A stretch of DNA of 64,000 bases from Endothia cerciana (lineage: Eukaryota > Ascomycota > Sordariomycetes > Diaporthales > Cryphonectriaceae): positions 1 through 64,000 of the forward strand of contig JALRMH010000078.1 of assembly GCA_026119935.1 (NCBI GenBank). The letters are read 5' to 3'. Shown here one piece after another: positions 42,556-55,148 of the stretch. Under the pieces are notes generated by a model. That model was given only the letters and a program-made list of their open reading frames with translations. It made no database searches and was not told the origin of the DNA. How positions within the stretch are numbered: position 1 is the first letter of the stretch; the number at the start of each line of letters is the position of its first letter. A program made the translations under genes and the position numbers.

Positions 42556-45513
42556 GATGACGAAGACTGTGAGAGCTTTGAGTCACCCTTGATCAGCTTG
42601 TTTACCCAGGGGGCAGTCCAGAGGGAACTTCATCTAGAATGCTGAATAGTCCAGCAGCAGGTGCGACTGGGTCGAAGAAGGGACTGCCCTTCGCAAGACC
42701 ACGAGAAGGAGATGCGAAGGGTCACAGGGAATTTCTGCGTCGCTGCCGCAGCCCGTGGTTTCCTTGAAACTCTTGGAGTCGAGGTCCTCCGCGCAGGAGA
42801 GAGACAGAGACACAATAGAGGAAAAGAGAGAGGGAGAGAAAGAGACGGAGACAAGAGAAAGAGGTGGCTTCCTTGAGCCACGTTTGAGTCACAGCCTCGG
42901 CCGCTCGACGAGAGCTTCGAAGTCGAAGAGCTGTCGGGACGAGACGAAGCCGTCAGACTGTACCGTTGGGCCTCTGACAGGCTGCGTAGATAAGCAGCTG
43001 TCGCGTTGTCTGGTTCCTGTGTCCGGTCACGAGAAGGCTGGGAGGGCTAAACCTGAGAGACTGATGAGTGGTTCTGTCGACAGTGTCAACCAGTCACCGG
43101 CAACGCGACACAGGCGACAGCGGCCAGCAGGGATGGACGCGTTATCGACGCGCCGCTACGCGTGGGGGAATAGGAGCAGGACGTGCCAGTGACCTGGGAT
43201 GGGACAGGGCGTGTAGGTAGGTGGTGAGAGTTGGAGCCTGGAGGATATAACGAGCCTCGGCAGATGGCCGTGGGGAATGCGCGTATGCTGAGATGCCGTC
43301 CAAGGAGGTGAGGTCGTGACGATGCTGTGCACCAGGCGGGTAGTGTCCAGGGCGATGTCAGTGGCAGCTGTTAGAATCCTGGCGCTAGGCAGGGTTCCCG
43401 ATGCCCTTCAATTTCAGCAACAGTACCATACGGTAGTAGCCCTTTGTTTCTAGTGGCTCCCCCAGGTGGAGGATGAAGGGGGGAGGGCAATGTACTTTCT
43501 GTACTTTCCGCTCTTTTACTCAACTACCCACTTGTACGGTTAGCGTGCTTGGAGCGCAACGCATTGCTTGTTGGGGAGACCAACACACACGTACACCGGG
43601 TCGATGTTGGACAGTATATCTCTGCGGCCATGTATTTAGTGCTGTTGCAGGACGGTGTGCAGAATTGATTAAAAAAAAAAAGGGGGGGGGGGGCCTCCAG
43701 AGGCAAGCAGGCAAGGCCCCAACACTGGCGTCTAGGATTTGCCCTCCGGGGCTTACTATGCTGTCAAATTGACCCATAACACTGGACAGTGTCCAAACAT
43801 GGCTGAGAACAGAAACGGGGGGTGAAACCGTGTATCCTGCATACTACTGACTGTTACCACGATATACCAATGCCCCACAAAGCTGATTCGATGGTCACCG
43901 TAAAAGCGGTCGTCGGCCTACGCCATAGGAATGCTCATTCTAACGAACCAGAGTGGCCGTCAATGTTATGGCCCGGGTCCACGGACGATGATCCTGACAC
44001 GGTGATGGTCACAGACGCGATCTCTGACTTAGTCCCCTTCATCCACTTCTCTCACAGTGACTGGAAAGTACCTCGGGGAAGCCTATAGGTCTGGTCACGG
44101 TCGCCCCGGCTATCGCATCCGTTATGTCTCGCCGTCTAGTCTTCAGAACTGTCAAAATTCTGTCCAAGCGATCTCCAAGGATCTTGGACCCATCCCCCCC
44201 TGGCGATCCCTTCACTCGCACTGCCACCCTTTCCCCCTCTCCTCTTGTTTCTCCTCTTCGTGCTTACTTCTCTTTACTTGCTTTTTATATCACTTCTTTT
44301 CATCAAGGCTATTCACTTATTTCTACACGATATAATATCAAAGGGGGCGGGATTCTGAGGCTTACTGCTTCTGTGGTATGGACGAGGGAAGCATGCGCGA
44401 CGGTCGGAAAGCTGTGGTGGAAGTTGCACATTCAGGTACAATGGTTATCTTTATTGCGATGATTACCTAAAGTAGCAGTGGCATAAGAAAGCTGTAAAGT
44501 TAGGGCAAAAGTCAGTCACGGTGTACGTAGATTTCTGATGGGGCGCATACGAGGACAGCGAACATATACACATGGAGAGTTATGACAATTCATAGCTGTG
44601 ATGCATCGTCGACGAATAATAATGTATATGTTTGCATGGTTCGAAAAGAACAGGCGGCTATAGTCTGTCCGTTAACGGGACGTGGAATGCTGCTTTACAC
44701 TAGCAATCCTGGGAGATTGGTTCGGCGCTTGGGTATATATCTCGCCGCCTAGACTTGAACATGAGAGACAAACTAATACAGCATTGATGAAGAGCGGCAG
44801 GGAGTAACTGTGGCAGGAAGGCAAGGGGTTTAGGGTTGCCGCAGTGAATCTTCCACGGCAACATCCTATTCTCTTGCAAACGGCAGCTGTCGATAGCTTC
44901 CTTTTCTCTTCTCTGCAGGCCGAACAACAATAAAACCTGTAAACCCATCTATGTTGCCACAGTAACGCAGCCTCTAGGGTCTTCAGCGACTTGCAACAGA
45001 GCGACGAGTGAGTGTTATGATCATATTTTGGTCGTAGGGCAGTACTATGACTTGTGGGATTATAATGATAATGAGCCATCTTGCTGCCCCTTCTATAGCC
45101 ATGGTCGTGGTCATCATGATAGTTTGGCAATCAACCTCACGAACCGCATCAGGCCAGATGAACAAGACAACATATAAGCAATCGGACGGCAAGGTCAGGT
45201 CCTGTGTGGTCATGCTCGGTTGGGTTCGGAATATATACAGATCACATACATTACTTACCATAACAATCTCGGGATTAACTAGGAAATTAGAGAGGCCTGG
45301 TTGGAATGCCCAAGGGTCGAAGAATCGATATTCGATATGGAGAACCCCCCCGGTGTGCTTCTAGTCCCCCCCCCCCAGCCCCCGCAAAACCCTGTGGCCG
45401 AACCCACGTGTCGTCCCGGACAATCCGAGGACCCCCTCGTGGCCTGCCCTGCTGCGGTACACAACCAAACAACCCGCCCTCTATCAGCACCCAAGCCGGG
45501 TCGGTGACAGACA
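42556..45513. other. 3-kb intergenic region
   Basis: It contains an A11-G12 junction at 43,671-43,693 and a C11 tract at 45,366-45,376 just before the Zn2Cys6 gene. A purine-rich GAGAGAGACAGAGAC-like stretch lies at about 42,795-42,860. Frames up to 152 codons on either strand lack family resemblance. The right end is the promoter of the transcription factor gene. Confidence 0.45.
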
Positions 45514-48183
45514 ATGAAACGCCGCGCACCCAAGTCGCCCCCTTCTGCGCCCGACCAGGACGGGCCTCGGCGGCGGAGACAACCCCAGATTAGCTGTAAT
45601 TTCTGTCGCTCCAAGAAGCTCAAGTGTGACCGCGCCCAGCCATGCTCCAACTGCACCAGCAGAGGCATTCCATGCGGCGGCCAGTCTCTGCCTGCCCCCT
45701 CCAGCGCTCCTGGCTCAGGGCAAGTCTACACCTCAGTCTCCCTTCCCCTGCGTTTATCGTCTGTCATTCATAAGGGGTAACAACTCTCTCACTCTCTCTC
45801 TCTCTCGCCCTCACAGACCATCCGCCAGCCCGGATGTCATCGAGAGACTGCGCCGCCTTGAGGATGCCGTCTTTGGCCCTTCTCCAGCCCCGGATCGCCA
45901 CCATGCCACTGGCACTCAGCACCGGTCCTCCGCCCCCGATGACACCCTCACCCCTTCCTCTTCTAGACCCTTGTTGGACCGCTCCTCAGCCGAGCTGGAC
46001 TGCAGCCATGTTGGCGAGCCCTTGGTGAGTGCCACTTCCGTTGTCGCTCTCGTTTTCACCTCCTCCCCCTCCCTGGCGGATGTGTCACCTCCAGGTCCTT
46101 TACTCAGCGCCCGTTGCTCATCTCGACACACCCCCCTCTCATTGAGCTTTCATGCACCCTGCTCACGATGCCGGATCCATATCGTTGACGTACTATCACC
46201 TGGGGCAATATACAGGCCCTGGACGACTGTGACACGTTCACCTTTCGCGTCACCAGCAGTGGCGAGTATACCAACGCCAGGCATACTTCAGTCCGTTGTA
46301 TAGACCTGCCCAGTCGGGAGGACGCGCTGGCCTTGTTCAAGGACTATCTTGAGAACTCCGACTTCCACGTCGCGAATATCCTACACCCCCCCACCGCCCA
46401 GGCCATGGTGGGTGACGTCTACACACAGCTGCGGCTAGGGCAGAAGATCGACCTAGGCCCCGCCGCCTTCATCCTCAGCTTTTGCGCCGCCAGTGCCTTC
46501 TTCTGGGATAGCGACTACCCCGCCCAGTTCAACTTCCTCTCCGAAGACAGCGCTGCAGCCCAGTCACATGCCTGGAGATCTGCCTCCTGGGATCTCCTCG
46601 ACCAGGCCCAGCGCTCTGCTTCAAACACCCTCCATATCATTCAGGCCAGGCTCATCCTCAGCGATCTCCTATACAACATCGAGGGGACGACTACCCGCTT
46701 CCGCTACCTCCACAGCTGTGCGCGCGCGGCAGCCTATGAGATGAGGCTCCATCTGGTGGACTTCCCCGGCAATGAGTCAAGCGATAGTCCGTTGCTGCGG
46801 GAGATGAAGAGGAGGACCTGGTGGTATCTCGCCGCTACCGATTGGTACGTCGCAGTCTCCTTACCGTCAGGGCATCGCGCCCCCCCCCCCCTCCGCCCCA
46901 ATGCCACGGCGGCCCTGCTCACCAGTTCCTCTAGGCTTTTGTGCTACATGGGTAATAACACAGATCGTATCTACGCCGTCAACCCAAGGCACATGAAAGT
47001 GAATTACCCGAGCCATGTCGTCGGCTCCGACCAGTTCGCTCCCTCCTACGGCCCCTGGTCCGAGACTGCCTCGTTACACATGAACGTTCGCATCCGCCTG
47101 GCTGAGATCTCTCGTGAGACGGTTGATGCCCTGCCGTTGGGATCGGACGACATAGACACCCTGCCATACTCCAAGATTGCAGCGCTCGACAGGAGCTATG
47201 AGCAGATCCTGATCGACTGGCCCCCCCTGGACGTCCACCTTTCCTCGCATGATGTTGCATCGAGGAGGATCGCCTTGCAACGGTCCATCGGCATTCTCTC
47301 CGTCCACGCCCGACGGGCCAGGCTGCTGAGATCATTGCTCCAGATCAAGAGCATGCCGGAGAAATTCGAAGTCTTCCGCAAGACTTGTCTGAACTCGGCC
47401 GAGGCTGTGATAGACATCGCGACCACTGTGCTGAGCGAGGCTGTCAATACCCCTTCCTCCACCGGATCAGCCATCGCAATGCAGATGCGCAAGGGCATGA
47501 CTTCACAGCGCAGCCCCCACCGCAGTGGGCTGGTCATCAATCATGTATGTCGTCCCTGTGACCAGTATTCTCCCCTCTTCACGTTACTTTCTATCCAACC
47601 CCATCACAACCCCAATGCAAGTCCTGCCGGGACCGACTACTGAAGACAGGTGATGTAGCTCTTCCTGGCATGTGCCGTCCTAGCCACAGACCCTTCGCTC
47701 AGGGGCGGATCGCAGGGTGATGCCTCGAATTTGGATGCTGAAACGGAGCGGAGGCGGTCGCAGCTAGCGAACGCCTGTCGGCTCCTCGAGAAGGCAGGAG
47801 AGAAGAGCCCTATGGCACTGGGCATGCTGCAGCGCCTGATGGGGGTGCTGAGGAAACACCGTGTGCACGGCGTGGAGGGAGAGAGGAATGCTCTGCCCAA
47901 CGTACAACAAATGAAGGGATCATTCGAGCCTGGCACGTACGTGGCCTCGAGAGACGTGCCCGCGGGCCAGCAAGGGCAGCTACCGGGCGAGCAAAATATA
48001 GTGGCGAATCCCTCGGGTTTTGCCGCTGGCCAACAACAAGCAATCCCTCAGCACTGGACCTGCGACACGACGGACCCAAATGGCGTGGCCGGAATCTGGA
48101 ACGATTTTATCGGGACAAATCCCACCGACAATGGATGGGATCAGCTTTTCGCTGACCTCGATTACCTGAACAGTAGCATATGA
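45514..48183 (+). CDS. Zn2Cys6 fungal transcription factor
   Basis: Five exons: 45514..45776, 45817..46024, 46216..46844, 46935..47544, 47659..48183, giving 744 codons in frame. Residues 28-54 form the Zn2Cys6 cluster, CNFCRSKKLKC followed by CSNC and C, with spacing C-x2-C-x6-C-x5-C-x2-C-x6-C. A short coiled-coil-like DVIERLRRLEDAVFG follows. The middle region (RYLHSCARAAAYEMRLH, MKRRTWWYLAATDW, YAVNPRHMKVNYP) matches the Fungal_trans regulatory domain. Introns 2-4 have good donors (GTGAGT, GTACGT, GTATGT). Intron 1 as drawn is only 40 nt, with a CT repeat; an alternative donor at 45,684 also keeps frame and would remove 31 residues. Predicted nuclear regulator; the target genes are unknown, although the OPT transporter is the next gene. 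Confidence 0.9.
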
Positions 48184-49217
48184 TAGCTTCTTGATACCAT
48201 TCCACTTTTGATGCATTGAAAACCTTCGCCTAACAGGAGGCTCCTCATTTATTGTCTCTTTAGAGAGGACGCCGGAGGGTATTTGCTAAGGGAACGAGTT
48301 CGGAATCCTCGAAGCTATTTTTTGGTAGCCGGTACCACCAGCACTGAGCAACGGAGGTGACCTTTGTCTGTGTGGTGAGCTACATTAATTTGGGTTACAT
48401 TCATCATACTTGTCTCTCGAGTCTTTGTTGAGACCCCATCTGAGGACACACTGTTTTGCTAACACCGGCTTCGAACATTTTCTTCTTCTTTTGCCATATG
48501 ACAATTCCAATCTTGTACGATTTTACTAAATACCACAAGCTTTCTATCATTATCGATTTTTACAGGTACTTAAGTATTCCAACAAAGTTTCTTCCTACCC
48601 TCCAACTGGGGTCCCTCTGATCAGCCTCCATTCGCGAACTGTCAGACTTGCGACAACGCTCTTCATCCTCAGAACTTAAGACGAATCAATCATGTGGTAC
48701 ACAGTCTGATATCAATTATGCTGCAAACATTGCCGCGACGCCTGTTCTGGCACCAGTTCTGTGCCTTGCACCCGGTCCGCCAGCACTGGCAAAGAATGTG
48801 CAGAGGAGAAAGTCAGCGGCAGAAGGGGTATAACCTGTTGTCGGTCGTGTAAGTCTGGGAGTGGGCGGAATTGTTGGCGTAAGGTAACACCTAGTTTGAG
48901 AGTCTGGAATTAGGTAGCTGTAGAAACTATCGTGCTCGTGGACGCCTCGGATACAATATGTAGCCTGAATAGATCGATGAGCCAAGATTACAGTCGCGGT
49001 GGGTGCTGCCTCTCTCTCAACTTATTTCTCGAGGTCCGATCATAAGCAGTGGACCTCTGACGGCCCGCCGCCGGGGGGGGTGATTGGGGGTTGTTATTCA
49101 CTAGATACACTCTTACACACACTTGTACCGCTCCCATGTCTTTCTTCCTCAGACTTGAGCCTCATATTCGCAACGCTGTGTGCCAAACATATATTACATA
49201 CTAAAGCCAACTGGAAG
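48184..49217. other. Convergent intergenic region
   Basis: This is a 3' region shared by the transcription factor (plus) and the OPT transporter (minus). A G8 run lies at about 49,073-49,080. Small frames at 48,648-48,985 are not supported as genes. Confidence 0.5.
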
Positions 49218-52070
49218 CTATGACCATGTCCCATTAGCGGGACCAAAGTAGCCAGTCGAAGGCATCTGCAACCACGGTGTCCCATTATTGTCCGCTGTGT
49301 TCTGCCAGACGTCGTTTCCCCACCATGAAGGGAACTCGACGCCAGGGCCGTACGTCACTGCGAAGAAAATGACAATGCCAGAGATTGCAAGCCCCTATAT
49401 GATAGATGAACGTCAGAAGGTGCGGCATAGCAGTTTGACTGGGTCAGACTCACCGAATCTAGAGCAGCAGCAAGGACGTAATTGTATTTCGTCCTTAATT
49501 CAGATCAGCTTTAACCATGACAGATATACGCATCTTCGATACGGAGGGGGCACAAGATGCAGCAGGTGTTCACTAATTCAGCATGAAATACGGCCCCGAG
49601 GCTGTATCTGCAGGGACAGGTAACTTACCACCAAGCGCGGAATTGATTGAAGATAATCTTGTTGAAGATCAGGTTGACGATGTACCAACTGGAGTAGTTG
49701 ATACCCGTGGCAGGTGGGACATTGTATGTTCCCACGAAGATGAGCGGCCAGTTGATCTTCCGTACGAAGTCTGACCTTGTCCTCTTCCATATGTAATAGG
49801 TAATAGGCGGCAGCAATAGCCCGATCCAGAAAAAATGCAGCTATGCGAGCACCGTTGTTAGCGGGTGCGATGCCCAAGGGCTCGCTAAGGTTGGGAATGG
49901 ACAAAATCTTACCAGGCCTGAGTAGATCATCCCAGCAGAATAGAGCCGAGCTGGTCCAATGAGACCCCAGATGATCGAAGAGCTGTAGACCGTCAATCCG
50001 TTCGGGCACGTGAAACCGTTCGGCTGATCATCATCGCAGATCCCATCGACGTTCCCAAGCATCCACAACGTCACGCCCACTTGAGTCAAAGCACCCAGAA
50101 TTGTGGCAAGTCCCTGCGCAAAGAAAAGGGTCCTCGATGGGATTTTGAGGTAGTGTGCTAGCTTCACTGTTCTCGAGTCAGCTGAGATTTTCGAAGGCTT
50201 TTGGGGCTATTTTTGGTGGGGGGGGGGGGGGCAAGCTGCACAGAGCTATCCCCACACGCTCAGTGTGACAGGCAAACTATTGTCTGTAGCATAGTAGTGT
50301 TGGAGAGGACGTGACGAAGGTTCAGAGTTGGATTACCAGGGTAAACTTACTGTCCTGGGCGAAATACAGTCCCTGGCCCACTACATCCGTGGACAGAATC
50401 TTGAATAGCATAGTCGCGATGGGCTTGCCCTGAAACATGTAACCTCCGATGAACTCAGCGAGCACGTTGATTTGATTCGCATCGACGTTGGTAACGCCCT
50501 GAATCATTCCGCATGGGACCATGTAGACGGCCGGAATGATAAGGGCCAGGACAATGCCGTACACCGGGAGGCCCGTGTGGAACACCTCTGTCATGGCGAT
50601 GCACAGGCCGAAAACGACAAGGATGATGGAGATCCACCACCAGATGGGCACCTTCTTGTAAGCCTTCATCAGCCGAGCATGGATGTCGAGCTTCAAGGAG
50701 CCCCTGAAAGCGTGCACCAATTCGTCCCAGTGGAAGAAATAGACGTGGGAGAGAACACTAGTGATGGAGGCGAACGACAATCCGTAGACGAACGCAAATG
50801 TTGCCGGGAGATAGGGAGGGCTGTAAGCCTTGTATTTGGCTTCGTCGAAGTTCTGACCGGTGATAACCTTGGATGGGTCGTACTCCAGTCCGAAGCGATC
50901 GTACACATCTGCCGTACAAAACGGCAGGTAAGCCGTGAACCAGGTATTCGTGTAGTAGATCGCTGGCGTAATAACCCAAAAAAAGAGCGCAAAGCCGAAA
51001 AAGACGTTGACGGCAGCCCAGTGAGGGCTGAGAAGCGGGTTTGTGTTATAGGCGACCATAGACCAGTCGAAAGTCAGCGGAAAGAGTCCCATTCCAGTGA
51101 CCATGCCGAATACTTGGTTTACGGCGACGTTGTTCGGCGCAATCCAACAAATCCAGGTGAAGTAGCTCAGGCCTGTGAAAATCAGCCCGGGAAACCAATA
51201 CCATATAAAGGCAGCCCCCCCAACGACCATGAAGAACTTGATGCGGGTGATCCTCCAACCGTCCGCAACCGCATTAGCTCTTGAGTGCAGAGAGCTCAGG
51301 AGAGCGACGTTGCTCAGCACGCCGGGCCAGATCATGCTTGCCGGTTCGACCAGCCATCGCGCACTCAGCCCGGCCACGCCGTAGCCCAGCAGCTGACAGC
51401 ACAGGACGACCATTACACTAAAGCCAGTCTGCAAGGTGAAGCCATATAGCTTCGCTGCTTGAATGATATTGGTCGAATCTGCCGAGCCGAAGCCGAAGGA
51501 GACGTTGCTCATAATGGTGACAAGTGCATGTTCCTTGATGTTGAAATGCCTGTCGGGGTTGAGGCGGCTGATAGGAAGCAGGTGGGCAAGGCCCACCCCA
51601 AGAGGGAAGGCCAACAGCTCGGCCACCAAGGACACGATGTGGACTCCGGGGTAGCGCAGGCTGAAGAACTGGTTGACTCCGGCACCCAGAAACACGAACA
51701 CCTTGGGGCACGTGTCAGCTAGTCCTGGCCAGTGGTCTCTGGAAGGGCGGGCTAAGAGCCCGTATGAACTTACGACACCCAAGAACCAGGCCCGAAAAGT
51801 ATTGACCGGCATCTCTGTATCGTCGTATTCAGGAACCACCGCTCGTACAGCTGGGAAAGGGCTTGTATCGGCTTCCCAGTCGCCCTCGACGTCGTCTTCC
51901 GCGATGACTCGGGCCAAGTCGACCTCAAGCTCTGCCAGGTGTCCATTGAGAACCTCAGTTTCGGCACTGTCGTGAAGACTGTGAATCCCTTTCTCGGATT
52001 GAAGGTTTCTGGTTTCAGAGGGGGTCTCATCGGCCTTGTTGGCCACGTCGAGGCTCTTCTCCGTGTCCAT
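49218..52070 (-). CDS. OPT-family oligopeptide transporter
   Basis: Six exons, complement(49218..49394, 49454..49493, 49629..49840, 49913..50166, 50351..51701, 51774..52070), join in frame to 776 codons. Residues 70-99 hold the OPT signature SPFPAVRAVVPEYDDTEMP leading to FRAWFLG, the SPYxEVRxxVxxxDDP-type motif. Many membrane segments follow, with LGAGVNQFFSLRYPGVHI, WPGVLSNVALL, IQGVTNVDANQINVLAEF, LAHYLKIPSRTLFFAQ (KIPPR-like) and WPLIFVGTYNVPPAT. All donors are GTAAG or GTGAG; the intron at 50,167-50,350 contains a G14 run. The ATG at 52,070 (context AACATGG) is preferred because the upstream extension has no ATG. Proton-coupled uptake of small peptides at the plasma membrane is the family role; the actual substrate, possibly glutathione-like peptides or a metal chelate, is unknown. 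Confidence 0.92.
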
Positions 52071-53160
52071 GTTGACCCTGAGTCGTCCGTAGACACTGGC
52101 TGTGCAAGGCGTGACTGGAGAAGTGCCCTGCGACAAGTGTTGTCCGAGACTGTTCTGCACTTCATCATATATCAGATGTAGTATACGGCCCGGCCCATCT
52201 TCTTAATCTTCTTATCATAGTGACATCGCAGAATTATATCCAGCCCTACCTCGACTTCGTCCGGCAGATACGCACCGCACGCGTACATATGGACCCCACC
52301 TCACCCTATCACCCCCATTTTATCATAAGCCCACTTTGTATTTTATAGTACTGCTTTATCGTTCATAACTTCAGGGTCAGGCCTTGAGAAGAAGTTGCCG
52401 GTCCCATGGCCCACCCGCTTGAGCCAATAAGCGCCGCCTGCTTTATCAGGGGCAAGCACCGGGACCTAAGTGTAACCACACCGCGCCGGGCCGCAGATGT
52501 GCCCACCTAAGCACACGGGGCATGTGAATCCGCGCAGAATTGGAGAAGGTATGCACCTCTGGCGAGGTTATTTCCACAGGTTGAAGGTCAAAGGTGCAAC
52601 TCACGTTGCTCATGGACTGAATCATAGATACCGGGGGGGCCTTTTCACATATGGAGGATAATTACTATAGTGGGGGCTCACCGTCGGTCGCAACTCTCTT
52701 CTGGATCAACTAACAGCTCGTCGGAGGTGGGCGACCGAGTGTAGCCCCCTTCGTACCTTGAGTCTGGGCTCATTGCGCTATAATGAATAACATATTTTAT
52801 ACTGGAGAGATAAGGATATGTAAGTCGCAAAATTGCCATCTGACATTATGTATGCTTTGATCTGGCCAGACAGGCACTGTATGGAGCTTTGAGAGACAGA
52901 AAGTGATTGTACAGATTTGGAACCATATACAGCCTTCCTTCCGGATTGCGACCTCTTCCTCACCTCCCCCTCCCATAATGCAGGATTCTCTGTTCAAATC
53001 ATCGAAACGTAGTTCATAAGACACCAGGAAGGATTGATTAACCAGAACTAAATCCCAGTGTAAAGCATTCCAGACTCGAGGTATGAGGTGATGATCTTCT
53101 CTTGAAATTTCGACTTCCTGAAAGCTCATTTCTGAGAGCGGAGCTTGATGTTCTGGTAGA
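52071..53160. other. Intergenic region between OPT and MFS genes
   Basis: This holds the promoter of the OPT gene and the 3' flank of the MFS gene. A minus-strand frame of 138 codons at 52,797-53,213 overlaps the MFS 3' end and has no family resemblance. No repeat is seen. Confidence 0.5.
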
Positions 53161-55148
53161 CTAGTCCTTCTCGCCTTGCGCCTTACGGACGGTGTTGGTA
53201 TCATTCTTCTCAACGTCGCTCCCCGTCATTTCTTCCCCCTCATTCGCTGTATCCTCTCCATCGCCTGATCCAGGTGCCGAGCCACCTTCCTCATCGCGTC
53301 TTCGCACCTCGACCCTAGGCTCTGATTCCGCTCCATGTTTCTCCTCCTTCCTTTGTAGTCCTTTGTCCTTGATGAAGAACATCAGCAGCCAGCAACAGCT
53401 GATGCATCCGATCCAGAAAAAGAAGACGGATCTCGATGCCAGCGTATAGGTGTCGAGAATCATGTCCTTCTGTGTTACAGAAAGACCCGACAGGTCTGGC
53501 ACCGAGAAAACCGACGACTTGATTTTATCGGCTACGGTCTCAGGTATGACCGGCGGAGAAGGCAGCTTGTTGATCACGGTGTTCGAATACAATGCTGAAG
53601 CAACAGCTAGACCGCAGGCGCCGCCGAGCGAGCGGAGGAAATTCCGGGAGCTGATGACAACAGCTCGATCCGCTTTTGCTGAATGGGCTTGGGCAGCGAC
53701 GAGCGTAGGTTGGAAAGTAAAGCCTACTCCAACGCCCTGTATAACCAAGGTCACGATCATCCCAGCCAGCGGAAATGTCCTGGAAAATCTGCTCTCGACA
53801 ACTGCTGCGGTGACCCAGAGCGAAAACCCCGCCCAGATCACCTCACCATATCTGTTGAGCCGGGACATGTATTGGCCGGAAGCAACTGATGCCACCGATT
53901 GCGGCAGCACAACGGGAAGAATCATCAGGGCGGATTGTATCACCGTCATCTCTCGAACGATCTGATAGAAAAGCGGGAGATAGTATAGAATGCTATAATA
54001 AGCCAGTCCACTTGCCTAAAGCATTAGCGATCGTTCTATCATGGACCTCCTTACTTATCTGAGGAGCTCGAAGCCTTTCCATACAGCACACACGAGCACA
54101 GCGGTGCCGCAGGTCAAACAGCTTCAGCGTGTCCTGACATAGCAGTGTTCCACAGGGGTCAGATAGGATGAAAGGGTTGTGTCAACTCACATCAAGAAGT
54201 TTTGGACCATCATTGCGGCCAACGCCGGCTTCTTGAACAGGCGAACTGCATAGCTGCGTCAATTCCCCGAAGAGCAACGAGGCTCACGCGGCCTGGGTGA
54301 AGAGGTGGTGGATCGATTAACCTACGGGGGAACATGGGAAGTCTAGCCACCTTCCATTCGTTCAGCCCAAATAGGACGAGGAATGAAGATCCGATTGTCA
54401 GCATGGCGATCACCATCGGCGAGTTGGCTGCAAACTCGGTGCCTATTCCGGATATAGGAATGAGTAGGAGAATCGTGCCCACTGAGCTGAAGAATATTCC
54501 CAAGTAGTCAATCTTGGCCAGCTTCGTCCTCAATGGTTCCGGCGGGATGGTCTGCGGTGGCAGCAGGACATACAGAACCAACCCTGAACAGACAGCCAAT
54601 GGACAGAGCAGCCAGAACAAGGCCCTCCAGGTGACCCTTTCGGCAAATGCGGAAGAGATGAAGGGCCCGATGGCATTGCCTAACCCAACGAATGATCCGA
54701 GAATGCCCATGAACTTGCCCCTCTGCTTCAGGGTGGTCACATCTGAGACCACCATCATGGCCAGGGCCATATTGCCCCCCGTGGCAATGCCGCTAATTGC
54801 TCGGAAAGCAAACAGTTGGGGGCCGGTCCTGGCGAACGAGCAGAGCAGATCGCCGAGTCCCAACAAGCCGAGGCTTGAAATGAGCATGACTTTGCGCCCG
54901 AAGATGTCGGAGAGTCTGCCATAAAGCACCTGAAATGCGGTATTTGCGATCAGAGAAGATGTTCCGGCCCATGTTATCGTAGATGAACTGTTCAGGTCAC
55001 GGCCGATGGTGGGCAGAACAACGCCGATAGATTGTTGGTCGATGAAGGTGATCAAGAGCGCAGAGGCCAAGGCGCAAAAGACGATGACGAGGCGACCAGT
55101 GGGCAAGATGTTGGTTTGGTCGTGCAATGTAGGCTCGGATTTGGCCAT
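53161..55148 (-). CDS. MFS transporter, DHA2-like drug/toxin exporter
   Basis: Exon 1 (55148..54326) and exon 2 (54245..54191) splice cleanly to MFP-LRLFKKPALAAMMVQNFL. Exon 3 (54015..53161) starts ASGLAYYSILYYLPLFYQ. The protein is about 577 residues with roughly 14 membrane segments. GRLSDIFGRKVM near residue 78 is MFS motif A. GSFVGLGNAIGPFISSAFAE is the antiporter motif C. The C-terminal tail is acidic and hydrophilic. The second intron (GTGAGT at 54,190 to TTTAG at 54,016) leaves two surplus bases, so either a microexon is hidden in it or the gene has a frameshift there. Export of a drug or secondary metabolite is inferred from the DHA2 likeness. It is transcribed in the same direction as the OPT gene. 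Confidence 0.8.

Noticed and set aside
50472..51284. 270-codon plus-strand open frame
   Set aside because: It is antisense to the large OPT exon and shows no family resemblance.
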